A DNA stretch of 12,579 nucleotides from JBBIVP01 sp037439705 [NCBI: bacterium] (GTDB lineage Bacteria; JBBIVP01): assembly GCA_037439705.1 (NCBI GenBank), contig JBBIVP010000045.1:1-12579 (forward strand). Reading direction: 5' to 3'. The translations under genes were made by a program, and so were the position numbers. Position 1 is the first letter of the stretch. The number at the start of each line of letters is the position of its first letter. This document shows positions 1-5,653 of the stretch, one piece after another. The notes beneath the pieces are model-generated. The model did not search any database. It was not told where the DNA came from and was given only the letters and a program-made list of their open reading frames with translations.

Positions 1-1
1 A

Positions 2-79
2 ACCTAGGCATTTAGCCGTTCTGTGTATGGATTGGCTTCTGGAGCATACGATATATGTCTCGCAGTGGGCGTGTAGAAA
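2..79 (+). pseudogene. Upstream part of the thiolase frame, broken by two TAG codons
   Basis: Read in the frame of the downstream thiolase, bases 2-79 encode thiolase-like sequence with two stops: T, TAG (5-7), then AFSRSVYGLASG and AYDICLAVGV, TAG (74-76), then K and the TTG at base 80. The second TAG sits where thiolases of this type have Glu in GVEK, and a single G-to-T change from GAG would produce it. The residue expected at the first TAG is less certain; Glu is possible. Sequence homology runs straight through both stops with no frameshift. Possible explanations are low-quality contig-end sequence, a young pseudogene or stop-codon reassignment. The window alone cannot decide, but error or decay is the simplest. 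Confidence 0.6.
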
Positions 80-934
80 TTGAAGGATACTGGCTACGGC
101 GGGCTTCCAGCAGGAGGTGGTGGAAATCTCAGTTGGTTCGTTAGACCAAATATCACAGCTCCTGGAGGTTTTGCTATGCTTGCAAGTGGGTACTGTGCGA
201 AATACGGACTTTCAATGGACGAAGTCAAACAGGCAATGGCACACATTTCATGGAAGAGCCATCAAAATGGAGCCCTCAATCCCAAGGCACATTTAAGAAA
301 TACCCCTACAATTGATGAAATTCTTAATGCTCCAATGATTGCATATCCTCTCGGACTTTATGATTGCTGTGGAGTTTCTGATGGCGCTGCTGCTGCGATT
401 GTGACCACTGTAGACATTGCCAAATCCATTAAGAAGAAATCTGATATAATAACGGTTAAAGCATTACAGATTTCTCTAAGCAATGGAGAGGAGGCAGGTT
501 TTACCAACTGGTATTATGACCATATAATTCCTACCACGAGAGCAGCACAGCTCGCATACAAAGAAGCAGGAATAAAGAATCCAAGGGAAGAGATAAGTAT
601 GATGGAGGTTCACGACTGTTTTTCAATAACAGAACTTGTTACCTATGAAGACCTTGGAATATGCGAGAGGGGAAAGGCAATTAAAGATGTGCTTGATGGA
701 TTTTTTGACCTAAATGGGAAAATTCCCTGTCAGCCAGATGGAGGATTGAAGTGTTTCGGTCATCCAATAGGTGCTTCCGGTTTAAGAATGTTATATGAAA
801 TGTATCTTCAGCTTCTTGGGAAGGCAGATAAAAGACAGATAAAGGACCCGAGAGTTGGTCTTACTCATAATCTTGGTGGATTTCCTTTTATGGGAATAGC
901 CAGCGCTGCCATTATAGGAAGGTTAGGAGAATAA
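80..934 (+). CDS. SCP2/SCPx-type thiolase (acetyl-CoA acetyltransferase family), C-terminal part
   Basis: This is the C-terminal 284 residues of a thiolase, which condenses or cleaves acyl-CoA thioesters. Visible family marks are the substrate-loop segment KDTGYGGLP at its start, DCCGVSDGAAAAIV (residues 95-108), the SCP2-type motif EVHDCFSITEL (176-186), and GHPIGASG (227-234) with the catalytic His228. The nucleophilic cysteine of the N-terminal half lies outside the window. The TTG at base 80 is only the first possible start after an in-frame TAG. It has no Shine-Dalgarno site, and thiolase-like sequence continues upstream in the same frame, so it is probably not a true start. The gene is therefore incomplete at the left edge and is either disrupted, recoded or carrying sequence errors (see 2-79). 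It ends with TAA and is convergent with the RRM gene. The family assignment is firm; the acyl chain specificity is unknown. Confidence 0.85.
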   Translation: MKDTGYGGLPAGGGGNLSWFVRPNITAPGGFAMLASGYCAKYGLSMDEVKQAMAHISWKSHQNGALNPKAHLRNTPTIDEILNAPMIAYPLGLYDCCGVSDGAAAAIVTTVDIAKSIKKKSDIITVKALQISLSNGEEAGFTNWYYDHIIPTTRAAQLAYKEAGIKNPREEISMMEVHDCFSITELVTYEDLGICERGKAIKDVLDGFFDLNGKIPCQPDGGLKCFGHPIGASGLRMLYEMYLQLLGKADKRQIKDPRVGLTHNLGGFPFMGIASAAIIGRLGE

Positions 935-971
935 AAAGGAATATCTAAAGAATAAATAAAAAAGGAAAAGA

Positions 972-1016
972 GATACTCTTCCCGTTCACCTCTTTATGTC
1001 GGGTGAGAAGAGTATC
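972..1016 (-). terminator. Hairpin terminator between convergent genes
   Basis: An imperfect inverted repeat pairs GATACTCTTC (972-981) with GAAGAGTATC (1007-1016), and TCACC (986-990) with GGTGA (1002-1006). There is a 4-nt bulge (982-985) and an 11-nt loop. On the minus strand the hairpin is followed by a T-rich run (the complement of about 951-971), as in an intrinsic terminator, so it best serves the tRNA-Asn/RRM transcript. On the plus strand the next bases are pyrimidine-rich without a clear T tract, so termination of the thiolase transcript is less certain. Confidence 0.7.
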
Positions 1017-1065
1017 CCTCTCCCTTACACTTGAATATTTTCAGTTTTGTTCGCCTGACAAATGG

Positions 1066-1344
1066 TCAGGATTTTGGAGATTTTTCTTTTGCCCAGTCTA
1101 CCTTTATTGTTCTATCTCCAAAGGTGGTATTGTTCATCCCTTCTTTTGCTTTCAACGCACTTTCATTGGACTCAAAGGTAACAAAACCGAACCCCTTGGA
1201 CTTTCCAGTCCTTTTGTCCCTTATTACTTTTACATCTTCCACTTCGCCAAATTTGGAGAAGGCTTCTTTCAGCTCTTTCTCCGTGGTTTTCCAGGGGAGT
1301 CCCCCTACGAACAGCTTTTTTCGTTCCATGAGACCTCCGAACAT
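1066..1344 (-). CDS. Small RRM-domain RNA-binding protein
   Basis: This 92-residue protein is essentially one RNA recognition motif, like the short single-RRM proteins of cyanobacteria and other bacteria. RNP2 is KLFVGGL (residues 10-16) and RNP1 is KGFGFVTF (50-57), the aromatic-bearing strands that stack on single-stranded RNA. A short basic tail (WAKEKSPKS) follows. It is probably a cytoplasmic RNA chaperone or mRNA-binding protein; the targets are unknown. Two starts are plausible. The ATG at 1344 has AAGGAG at a 7-nt spacing. An in-frame ATG at 1329 (residue 6) has GGAGGT ending 3 nt before it and would give the more usual family N-terminus [10 protein letters not shown]. The gene lies 43 nt downstream of tRNA-Asn on the same strand with no terminator between, so co-transcription is likely. 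A short hairpin (CCTGAC/GTCAGG, 1054-1070) overlaps the stop codon. Confidence 0.9.
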   Translation of the reverse strand: MFGGLMERKKLFVGGLPWKTTEKELKEAFSKFGEVEDVKVIRDKRTGKSKGFGFVTFESNESALKAKEGMNNTTFGDRTIKVDWAKEKSPKS

Positions 1345-1357
1345 TTAGTTACTCCTT
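1333..1357 (-). promoter_or_regulatory. Two tandem Shine-Dalgarno sites for the RRM gene
   Basis: On the minus strand AAGGAG (complement of 1352-1357) precedes the ATG at 1344 by 7 nt, and GGAGGT (complement of 1333-1338) precedes the in-frame ATG at 1329 by 3 nt. The second site lies within codons 3-4 of the longer form. The sequence therefore permits two products that differ by five N-terminal residues. Confidence 0.55.
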
Positions 1358-1387
1358 TTGCAGTGGGTTTTGAGCAACTGCTATTTA

Positions 1388-1463
1388 TGGCTCCTCGGGC
1401 AGGACTCGAACCTGCGACCCGGTGGTTAACAGCCACCTGCTCTGCCGACTGAGCTACCGAGGA
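1388..1463 (-). tRNA. tRNA-Asn (anticodon GTT)
   Basis: The reverse complement folds as a standard 76-nt tRNA. The acceptor stem is TCCTCGG paired with CCGAGGA, followed by discriminator G and an encoded CCA (1388-1390). The D arm contains TAGCTCAGTCGGCAGAGCA. The anticodon stem GGTGG/CCACC encloses the loop CTGTTAA with anticodon GTT (Asn). The T arm is GCAGGTTCGAGTCCTGC. A sigma70-like promoter lies immediately upstream, leaving a leader of only a few bases. The RRM protein gene follows on the same strand. Confidence 0.96.
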
Positions 1464-1595
1464 ACCATGTTTTGTATAATAAAAATTTTTTTTTCTCTTT
1501 TCAAGTCCACACTGGGATTCAATGGTTCTCTTTATCCTTTTTCAGATTTCGGATAATTCAAGAAGATATTTTTGTCTTCAACCTTCGTGTCAGAG
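1464..1595. other. Spacer between speE and tRNA-Asn
   Basis: These 132 bases hold the tRNA promoter (1476-1504) and the speE 3' flank. I see no convincing terminator after speE. Two short inverted repeats (GAAGA/TCTTC at 1562-1579 and TTATCC/GGATAA at 1532-1556) lack T tracts on the minus strand. Read-through from speDE into the tRNA/RRM unit is possible. Confidence 0.5.
1476..1504 (-). promoter_or_regulatory. Promoter of tRNA-Asn (and probably the RRM gene)
   Basis: On the minus strand TTGAAA (complement of 1499-1504) and TATTAT (complement of 1476-1481) are separated by exactly 17 nt. The expected transcription start is near 1468-1470, about 6 nt before the mature tRNA 5' end at 1463. The spacer is a strong A/T run. 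No second promoter is obvious in front of the RRM gene. Confidence 0.7.
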
Positions 1596-2510
1596 TTAAA
1601 CAGCAAAAAGTGGTCGAGAATATTTTATGAGCCTTGAAGTCTTTTTTAATTCTGTCAGGATATCCTTTGAAAAGAGACACATTTTGTGAATGAAAGTTCC
1701 ATCAAGATATTTCAATTTTCCCTTTATTCTTCTCTTTATCAGTTCGTCTATTTTTGACGGTGGAATTTTTCTTATGTCAGGTCCTTTTGAACCTACGCAA
1801 AACCCCCATTGTGTGAAAAACGATGGAATGTATGTGTAGTATCCATAACTTTTTGGAAATACAGCGGAGATAGTTTTCAAAATAGAACCAAAACAGAGAT
1901 TGTTTTTCTGCCTTACCATGTTGGATTGAACTACAAAGACTCCGTTCTTTTTCAGTTTTTTAAGGACCTCTTTGTAGAATTCTATGGTAAACAAAAGATA
2001 GGAAGGACCTCCTTCAAGGGGGTCTGTACTATCCATTATTATCACATCAAAAGATGAATTTTCTGACCTTTCCACAAATTTTCTGCCATCTTCAAAATGG
2101 AGTTCTACCCTTGGGTCATAAAAGGAATTTTGATGCATTTCAGGGAGAAATTTCTTGCAAATTTCAACTACTTCTTTATCAACGTCCACCATTATGCATT
2201 TCTCCACACTTTTGTGCCTCAGAACCTCTCTTATTGTTGCTCCTTCACCACCACCTATTACAAGAACCGTTTTGGGCTCAGGATGTGAAAGCATGGCTGG
2301 ATGGACGAGGGTTTCATGATAAATGTATTCATCCCCTACCGTTGACTGAATTTTTCCATCAAGAATGAGAGACTTTCCAAACCCTTTCAAATTTAAAATC
2401 TCTACCTTTTGATAAGGAGTCTTCCCCTTCCAGAGCCTTGATTCTATCTTTACATATAGCCCATCGTCAGGTGTAATCTGGTCAAAAAACAATTGAGATC
2501 GCTTTTGCAT
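1596..2510 (-). CDS. speE: Polyamine aminopropyltransferase (SpeE family, agmatine/thermospermine-like type)
   Basis: It transfers the aminopropyl group of decarboxylated SAM to an amine acceptor. Numbered from the ATG at 2510 (304 aa), it has the N-terminal beta domain, LDGKIQSTVGDEYIYHE (50-66), the Rossmann dcSAM loop GGGEGATIREVLRH (86-99), an acidic ribose-binding stretch MVDVDKE (107-113), and DSTDP (160-164) with the catalytic-region aspartates, followed by EGGPSYLLFT. From memory, GGGEG with HETLVHPAM is the pattern of Thermus agmatine/triamine aminopropyltransferase and of plant ACL5 thermospermine synthase, while classical spermidine synthases have GGGDGG. The acceptor may therefore be agmatine, or spermidine giving thermospermine. 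It overlaps the 3' end of speD by 29 nt, and a GTG three codons earlier (2519) is possible. Neither start has a good Shine-Dalgarno site, which suggests translational coupling to speD. Confidence 0.92.
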   Translation of the reverse strand: MQKRSQLFFDQITPDDGLYVKIESRLWKGKTPYQKVEILNLKGFGKSLILDGKIQSTVGDEYIYHETLVHPAMLSHPEPKTVLVIGGGEGATIREVLRHKSVEKCIMVDVDKEVVEICKKFLPEMHQNSFYDPRVELHFEDGRKFVERSENSSFDVIIMDSTDPLEGGPSYLLFTIEFYKEVLKKLKKNGVFVVQSNMVRQKNNLCFGSILKTISAVFPKSYGYYTYIPSFFTQWGFCVGSKGPDIRKIPPSKIDELIKRRIKGKLKYLDGTFIHKMCLFSKDILTELKKTSRLIKYSRPLFAV

Positions 2511-2898
2511 CTTTTTCACAGGTTTTATGAGGATACTTCACATTTTTGTATGAGAGGATTCCTCTTTTTACCTCAATAACGAATGGATTCTTTGATTTTG
2601 TCTCTTCCACTATGATAGCTACTGCTTTTTCTGGTTGAAGTGAATCGCCACAGGTAAATATATCAACAGCTGCATATCCGTATTCTGGCCATGTGTGAAT
2701 GGAAAGATGGGATTCAGCAATTACAACAACACCACTAACTCCGTAAGGGGAGAATTTTCTGAAAGTATAATCTATAATTGTTGTTCCTGCCTCCTCAGCC
2801 GCTCTGAGAAGTGTTTTTTTCAAACCTTCTACATCGTTGAGCTTTTTAGGATCTGCTTCCCTTAATTCAAGAAGCAGATGCCTGCCCAATCCATTCAT
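2482..2898 (-). CDS. speD: S-adenosylmethionine decarboxylase proenzyme
   Basis: This 138-residue protein is a small prokaryotic AdoMet decarboxylase. It makes decarboxylated SAM, the aminopropyl donor used by the adjacent SpeE. The self-processing site is intact: cleavage between Glu62 and Ser63 within ESHLSIHTWPE would turn Ser63 into the pyruvoyl cofactor. His68 and Cys83 (in DIFTCGD) match the known processing and proton-donor residues of the Thermotoga enzyme at the same positions. The ATG at 2898 has a strong GGGAGGTGA site with GGAGG 7 nt upstream, and a near-consensus promoter lies just beyond. It is the first gene of a two-gene speD-speE operon and its 3' end overlaps speE. Confidence 0.97.
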   Translation of the reverse strand: MNGLGRHLLLELREADPKKLNDVEGLKKTLLRAAEEAGTTIIDYTFRKFSPYGVSGVVVIAESHLSIHTWPEYGYAAVDIFTCGDSLQPEKAVAIIVEETKSKNPFVIEVKRGILSYKNVKYPHKTCEKDAKAISIVF

Positions 2899-2924
2899 GT
2901 TCTCACCTCCCTTCTTTTTTACAA

Positions 2925-2953
2925 AATGTAAACGAATTTTTTTATTATGTCAA
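2925..2953 (-). promoter_or_regulatory. speDE promoter
   Basis: On the minus strand a perfect -35 TTGACA (complement of 2948-2953) and a -10 TACATT (complement of 2925-2930) are separated by 17 nt. The expected start, near 2917-2919, gives a leader of about 20 nt holding the GGAGG site at 2906-2910. The leader is too short for a riboswitch, so regulation through a longer leader is unlikely. Confidence 0.75.
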
Positions 2954-3092
2954 TAAATTTTTTAATTTTGGAACAAAAATCTATTTAACCAGATTAGTTT
3001 GTAAAAGAGAGTTTTTTTGGATATGGAAAGATACAAAAAATTTAGAAAGATAAAGTGTGGAGGAAAATTATAAGAAAAACCGAATAGAAAAA

Positions 3093-3121
3093 TTGAAAGG
3101 AGTTCTGTTTTGATATATAAA
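3093..3121 (+). promoter_or_regulatory. Promoter of the imp-trpA-CAP-radical SAM operon, possibly leaderless
   Basis: TTGAAA (3093-3098) and TATAAA (3116-3121) are 17 nt apart, the same geometry as the other two promoters here. The ATG of the first gene begins at 3129, only 8 nt after the last base of the -10 box, so transcription would start at or within a base or two of the start codon. The only good Shine-Dalgarno-like run, AAAGGAG (3096-3102), overlaps the -35 box and is 26 nt from the ATG, too far to serve it. Confidence 0.6.
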
Positions 3122-3128
3122 TTTTTCT

Positions 3129-3920
3129 ATGGAATTGATTGATAAGGTTAAAGAATGTGTTTTGCTCGGCGGAAAAATCACGCTTCAGCACTTCGGGAAT
3201 CTTCTTGCTTCTGAGATTGAGGAAAAGGCAATAAATGATCTTGTCACTGTTGCAGACAGAGAATCCGAGGAGGCTATAAAAGAGTATATATGGAAACACT
3301 TTCCCGACCATGACATCCTTGCTGAGGAAAGCGGAACCTTTGATAGAAAGGAAAATTACAGATGGATAATTGACCCACTTGACGGAACGAGAAATTATAC
3401 CAAAAAACTTCCTGTTTTTGCGGTTTCAGTGGCTGTTGAGTTTGATGGAGAACTTGTGGCTGGTGCTGTTTACGATCCGATTAGGAAAGAACTTTACTGG
3501 GCTGAAAAGGGAAAAGGAGCTTTTTTAAACAATGAAAAAATATCTGTTTCAACCACCAAAGAACTTTCAGATGCTCTTATAGGAACAGGATTTCCTTTTA
3601 AAGCAAAGGATTACATAGACCTTTATCTAAAAAGCTTCCGGGAGATCTTCATTTATGTAAGCGGTGTAAGAAGGCTCGGAGCAGCATCCCTTGATTTATG
3701 TTACACCGCGAAGGGAATATTTGATGGATTCTGGGAATTATTTCTTTCTCACTGGGATGTAGCAGCAGGAGCATTGATTATAAAAGAGGCAGGAGGCATT
3801 GTGACTGACATATGGGGAGGCGATGAATATCTTATAAATGGACACATCGTTGGAGCAAATCCGTATATTTATCCAAAACTTCAGAAAATCCTTGAAGAGT
3901 CTTTAAAAGACCTCAGGTGA
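3129..3920 (+). CDS. Inositol-monophosphatase-family phosphatase
   Basis: This 263-residue protein is a complete member of the Mg2+-dependent, lithium-sensitive phosphatase superfamily (inositol monophosphatase, archaeal FBPase IV, CysQ). Metal-binding motifs are all present: LAEES (64-68, Glu66), IDPLDGT (81-87, Asp82 and Asp85) and HWDVAAGALI (208-217, Asp210). Likely substrates are inositol phosphate, histidinol phosphate or fructose-1,6-bisphosphate; the sequence does not decide. The ATG at 3129 gives the normal family length and follows an in-frame TGA at 3111-3113, so no longer start is available nearby. It has no Shine-Dalgarno site at normal distance and looks leaderless. Its TGA overlaps the GTG of trpA by 4 nt. 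Confidence 0.93.
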   Translation: MELIDKVKECVLLGGKITLQHFGNLLASEIEEKAINDLVTVADRESEEAIKEYIWKHFPDHDILAEESGTFDRKENYRWIIDPLDGTRNYTKKLPVFAVSVAVEFDGELVAGAVYDPIRKELYWAEKGKGAFLNNEKISVSTTKELSDALIGTGFPFKAKDYIDLYLKSFREIFIYVSGVRRLGAASLDLCYTAKGIFDGFWELFLSHWDVAAGALIIKEAGGIVTDIWGGDEYLINGHIVGANPYIYPKLQKILEESLKDLR

Positions 3921-4693
3921 AAGGAAAATCCATTATTGAAAAATTTCTCTCGCTTAAGGAAAGGGGAGAAAGAGCTCTCATTACCTATATTACATTTAAT
4001 TTTCCCGAGCCTAAAAAATTTAAGACCTTTCTCCGTGCTGTTATTGAAGGAGGAAGTGACATAATTGAAATAGGGGTTCCGTTCTCCGATCCAATTGCGG
4101 ATGGAAAAGTGATTCAGCATGCTTCAGAGAAATCCCTTTCATTTGGTACATCTCTTAAAGAAATTTTAGATTTCCTTGAAAGGGAAAAGGAAAATATTCC
4201 GGTTCCTGTTGTGCTCATGGGATACATGAATCCATTCTTTCGGTTTGGACTTGAGAATCTTTCAAAACTCAAATTCGTTGACGGGTTCATAATTCCTGAC
4301 CTTTCATACGAAGAGACTCTCAGGCTTAAAGTTCATGAAAAAATTCCTCTTGTTCAACTCCTTGCTCCAACCACATCCATTGAAAGGGCAAAAAAAATTG
4401 CAGAAATTTCATACGGGTTCATTTATTATGTATCCATCACCGGAACTACGGGTTCAGAAATAAAAGACATAAAAGGAATAAAAAAATTTATTGTGAATTT
4501 CAAAAAAGTATATGAAGAAAAACCTGTTGTGGTGGGTTTTGGTATCCGTTCTCCGGAGGATATCAGAAAACTTTCGTTTGCAGATGGCGTTGTGGTAGGA
4601 AGTGCTTTATTGAAAAAACTTTCTGAAAAGGGCGTTGATTTTAAAAGTGCAAAGGAAATGGTTCGTTCTCTCAAAACCGCCACAATCAGATGA
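3917..4693 (+). CDS. trpA: Tryptophan synthase alpha subunit (TrpA), without trp neighbours
   Basis: TrpA cleaves indole-3-glycerol phosphate to indole and glyceraldehyde 3-phosphate for use by TrpB. This 258-residue TIM barrel shows EIGVPFSDPIADG (51-63) with catalytic Glu51 and Asp62, VLMGYMNPFF, DGFIIPDLS, the phosphate-loop segment SITGTTGS, and VVVGFGIRSPEDI and GVVVGSALL near the end. The start is a GTG inside the 4-nt GTGA overlap with the phosphatase gene. An oddity is that the usual GDP of TrpA loop 1 (as in TLGDP or TAGDP) reads FNFP here (27-30), losing the conserved glycine and aspartate. No trpB or other trp gene is in the window. The catalytic core is intact, so an active enzyme is likely; a pairing with a distant TrpB or an independent role is inference. 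Confidence 0.92.
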   Translation: MKGKSIIEKFLSLKERGERALITYITFNFPEPKKFKTFLRAVIEGGSDIIEIGVPFSDPIADGKVIQHASEKSLSFGTSLKEILDFLEREKENIPVPVVLMGYMNPFFRFGLENLSKLKFVDGFIIPDLSYEETLRLKVHEKIPLVQLLAPTTSIERAKKIAEISYGFIYYVSITGTTGSEIKDIKGIKKFIVNFKKVYEEKPVVVGFGIRSPEDIRKLSFADGVVVGSALLKKLSEKGVDFKSAKEMVRSLKTATIR

Positions 4694-5649
4694 ATTTTTT
4701 TGTTTTTCTTTTACTTTTGAAATCAAATCTAATTCCCGACCTGAAAACGGTTCTTGAACCTCTTGCCTGCTCCTATCTTAAAAACGGCGATGTGGATGTG
4801 AGAGAAATTTTGATTGTGCTCAGAAAAAATGGAAATTTCTATACCCGCATAGTACCATACATGCTCTCCGTTAAAGGGGATGTAGAAGAGTTTGAAATAC
4901 CCGAAGATTTTATGAAAGAAATAGAAGAAAATGGGGACTTTTACGCCTCTGGAGAATGCAGATTAAAGGATGAAAGGGCATATCTCTTTCTTTCATTTCG
5001 TACTCCATACAAAATTGAAAAAATGGGCGGGAAGGAAATCAACCTGAGAAAAATTTCTAAAATCAAAAAGGTAAAAATAATAAAAGAAATGGAGAATGAA
5101 AGTTGTGAATATGAGAAAATTTTTGCCCAGGAAAGCCTTTCTTTGAAATTCGGAAAGGGGGTTAGAAAGGTTGAACTGGCAGATGCTGAAACAGACGAAC
5201 CATTTATAATAATTCCTTTTTCAGAACCCCTGTTTCCCGAAATTCCGGATGCACCGCAGTCAAAATCTATAGAAGAGAGGCTTTTAATTTTAATAAATGA
5301 AGAGAGAAAAATGAGGAATTTAAAAGAGCTGATATACTCTAAGGAGATTTCAAGGGTGAGCAGAAAACATTCCGAAGATATGGCAAAAAATGGATTTCTG
5401 TCCCATTTCTCTCCATCAACTGGAAGTCCATCTGACAGGATGAAAAAGGCAGGAATAAATTTTTCAAAAGTTAGTGAGAACATAGGACTTGGAAAAAGTG
5501 CAGATGAAATCCATCTCATGCTGATGGACAGTTCCGCCCACAAGTGTAATATAATAGATCCGGAAATGGAAAAAGTTGGTATTGGAGCATATTTTTACAA
5601 CGACATGTGGTGGGTGACTGAAAATTTCATAAAAGAAAAAAAGCCATAA
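4690..5649 (+). CDS. CAP/SCP-domain protein with an unrecognised N-terminal half
   Basis: This 319-residue protein overlaps the end of trpA by 4 nt (ATGA). Residues 195-313 form a CAP (SCP/PR-1/YkwD-like) domain with the usual marks: LINEERKMRNL (201-211), His227 in RKHSEDMAKNG, His239 in SHFSP, Glu263 in VSENIGLG, and HKCNIIDPEMEKVGIGAYF (284-302). Such bacterial domains are normally extracytoplasmic, and their molecular function is mostly undefined. The N-terminus MNFFVFLLLLKSNLIPD has a short hydrophobic run without leading positive charges, so it is a weak signal peptide or anchor at best. Residues about 20-190 are charged and probably beta-rich, and I recognise no family there; Cys27, Cys90 and Cys139 could form disulfides if exported. 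It sits between trpA and a radical SAM gene, in the same operon. Confidence 0.85.
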   Translation: MNFFVFLLLLKSNLIPDLKTVLEPLACSYLKNGDVDVREILIVLRKNGNFYTRIVPYMLSVKGDVEEFEIPEDFMKEIEENGDFYASGECRLKDERAYLFLSFRTPYKIEKMGGKEINLRKISKIKKVKIIKEMENESCEYEKIFAQESLSLKFGKGVRKVELADAETDEPFIIIPFSEPLFPEIPDAPQSKSIEERLLILINEERKMRNLKELIYSKEISRVSRKHSEDMAKNGFLSHFSPSTGSPSDRMKKAGINFSKVSENIGLGKSADEIHLMLMDSSAHKCNIIDPEMEKVGIGAYFYNDMWWVTENFIKEKKP

Positions 5650-5653
5650 AAAT

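Larger units (their letters stand above)
2899..3128. other. Divergent intergenic region speD / phosphatase gene
   Basis: This 230-nt, very AT-rich region separates the minus-strand speDE operon from the plus-strand operon. It holds the speD promoter (2925-2953) and the phosphatase-gene promoter (3093-3121). The middle (about 2960-3090) has A and T runs but no inverted repeat that I would call an operator. Confidence 0.6.

Noticed and set aside
1054-1070. 6-bp hairpin overlapping the RRM stop codon as a terminator
   Set aside because: The stem is perfect but no T tract follows on the minus strand; the larger hairpin at 972-1016 fits termination better.
1003-1452. 149-residue plus-strand open frame
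   Set aside because: It runs antisense through the RRM gene and most of the tRNA-Asn gene, has no ribosome site and shows no domain; its C-terminal residues are translated tRNA.
1532-1579. Two short inverted repeats downstream of speE as a terminator
   Set aside because: Stems of 5-6 bp with 8- and 13-nt loops and no T tract on the minus strand; too weak to call.
3042-3311. 89-residue minus-strand open frame across the phosphatase promoter
   Set aside because: It covers the promoter and start of the phosphatase gene, has low-complexity Phe/Leu/Ser composition and no homology that I can see.
4941-5543. 200-residue minus-strand open frame
   Set aside because: It lies wholly antisense to the CAP-domain gene and is a Ser/Ile/Phe-rich translation of the opposite strand with no motif or ribosome site.
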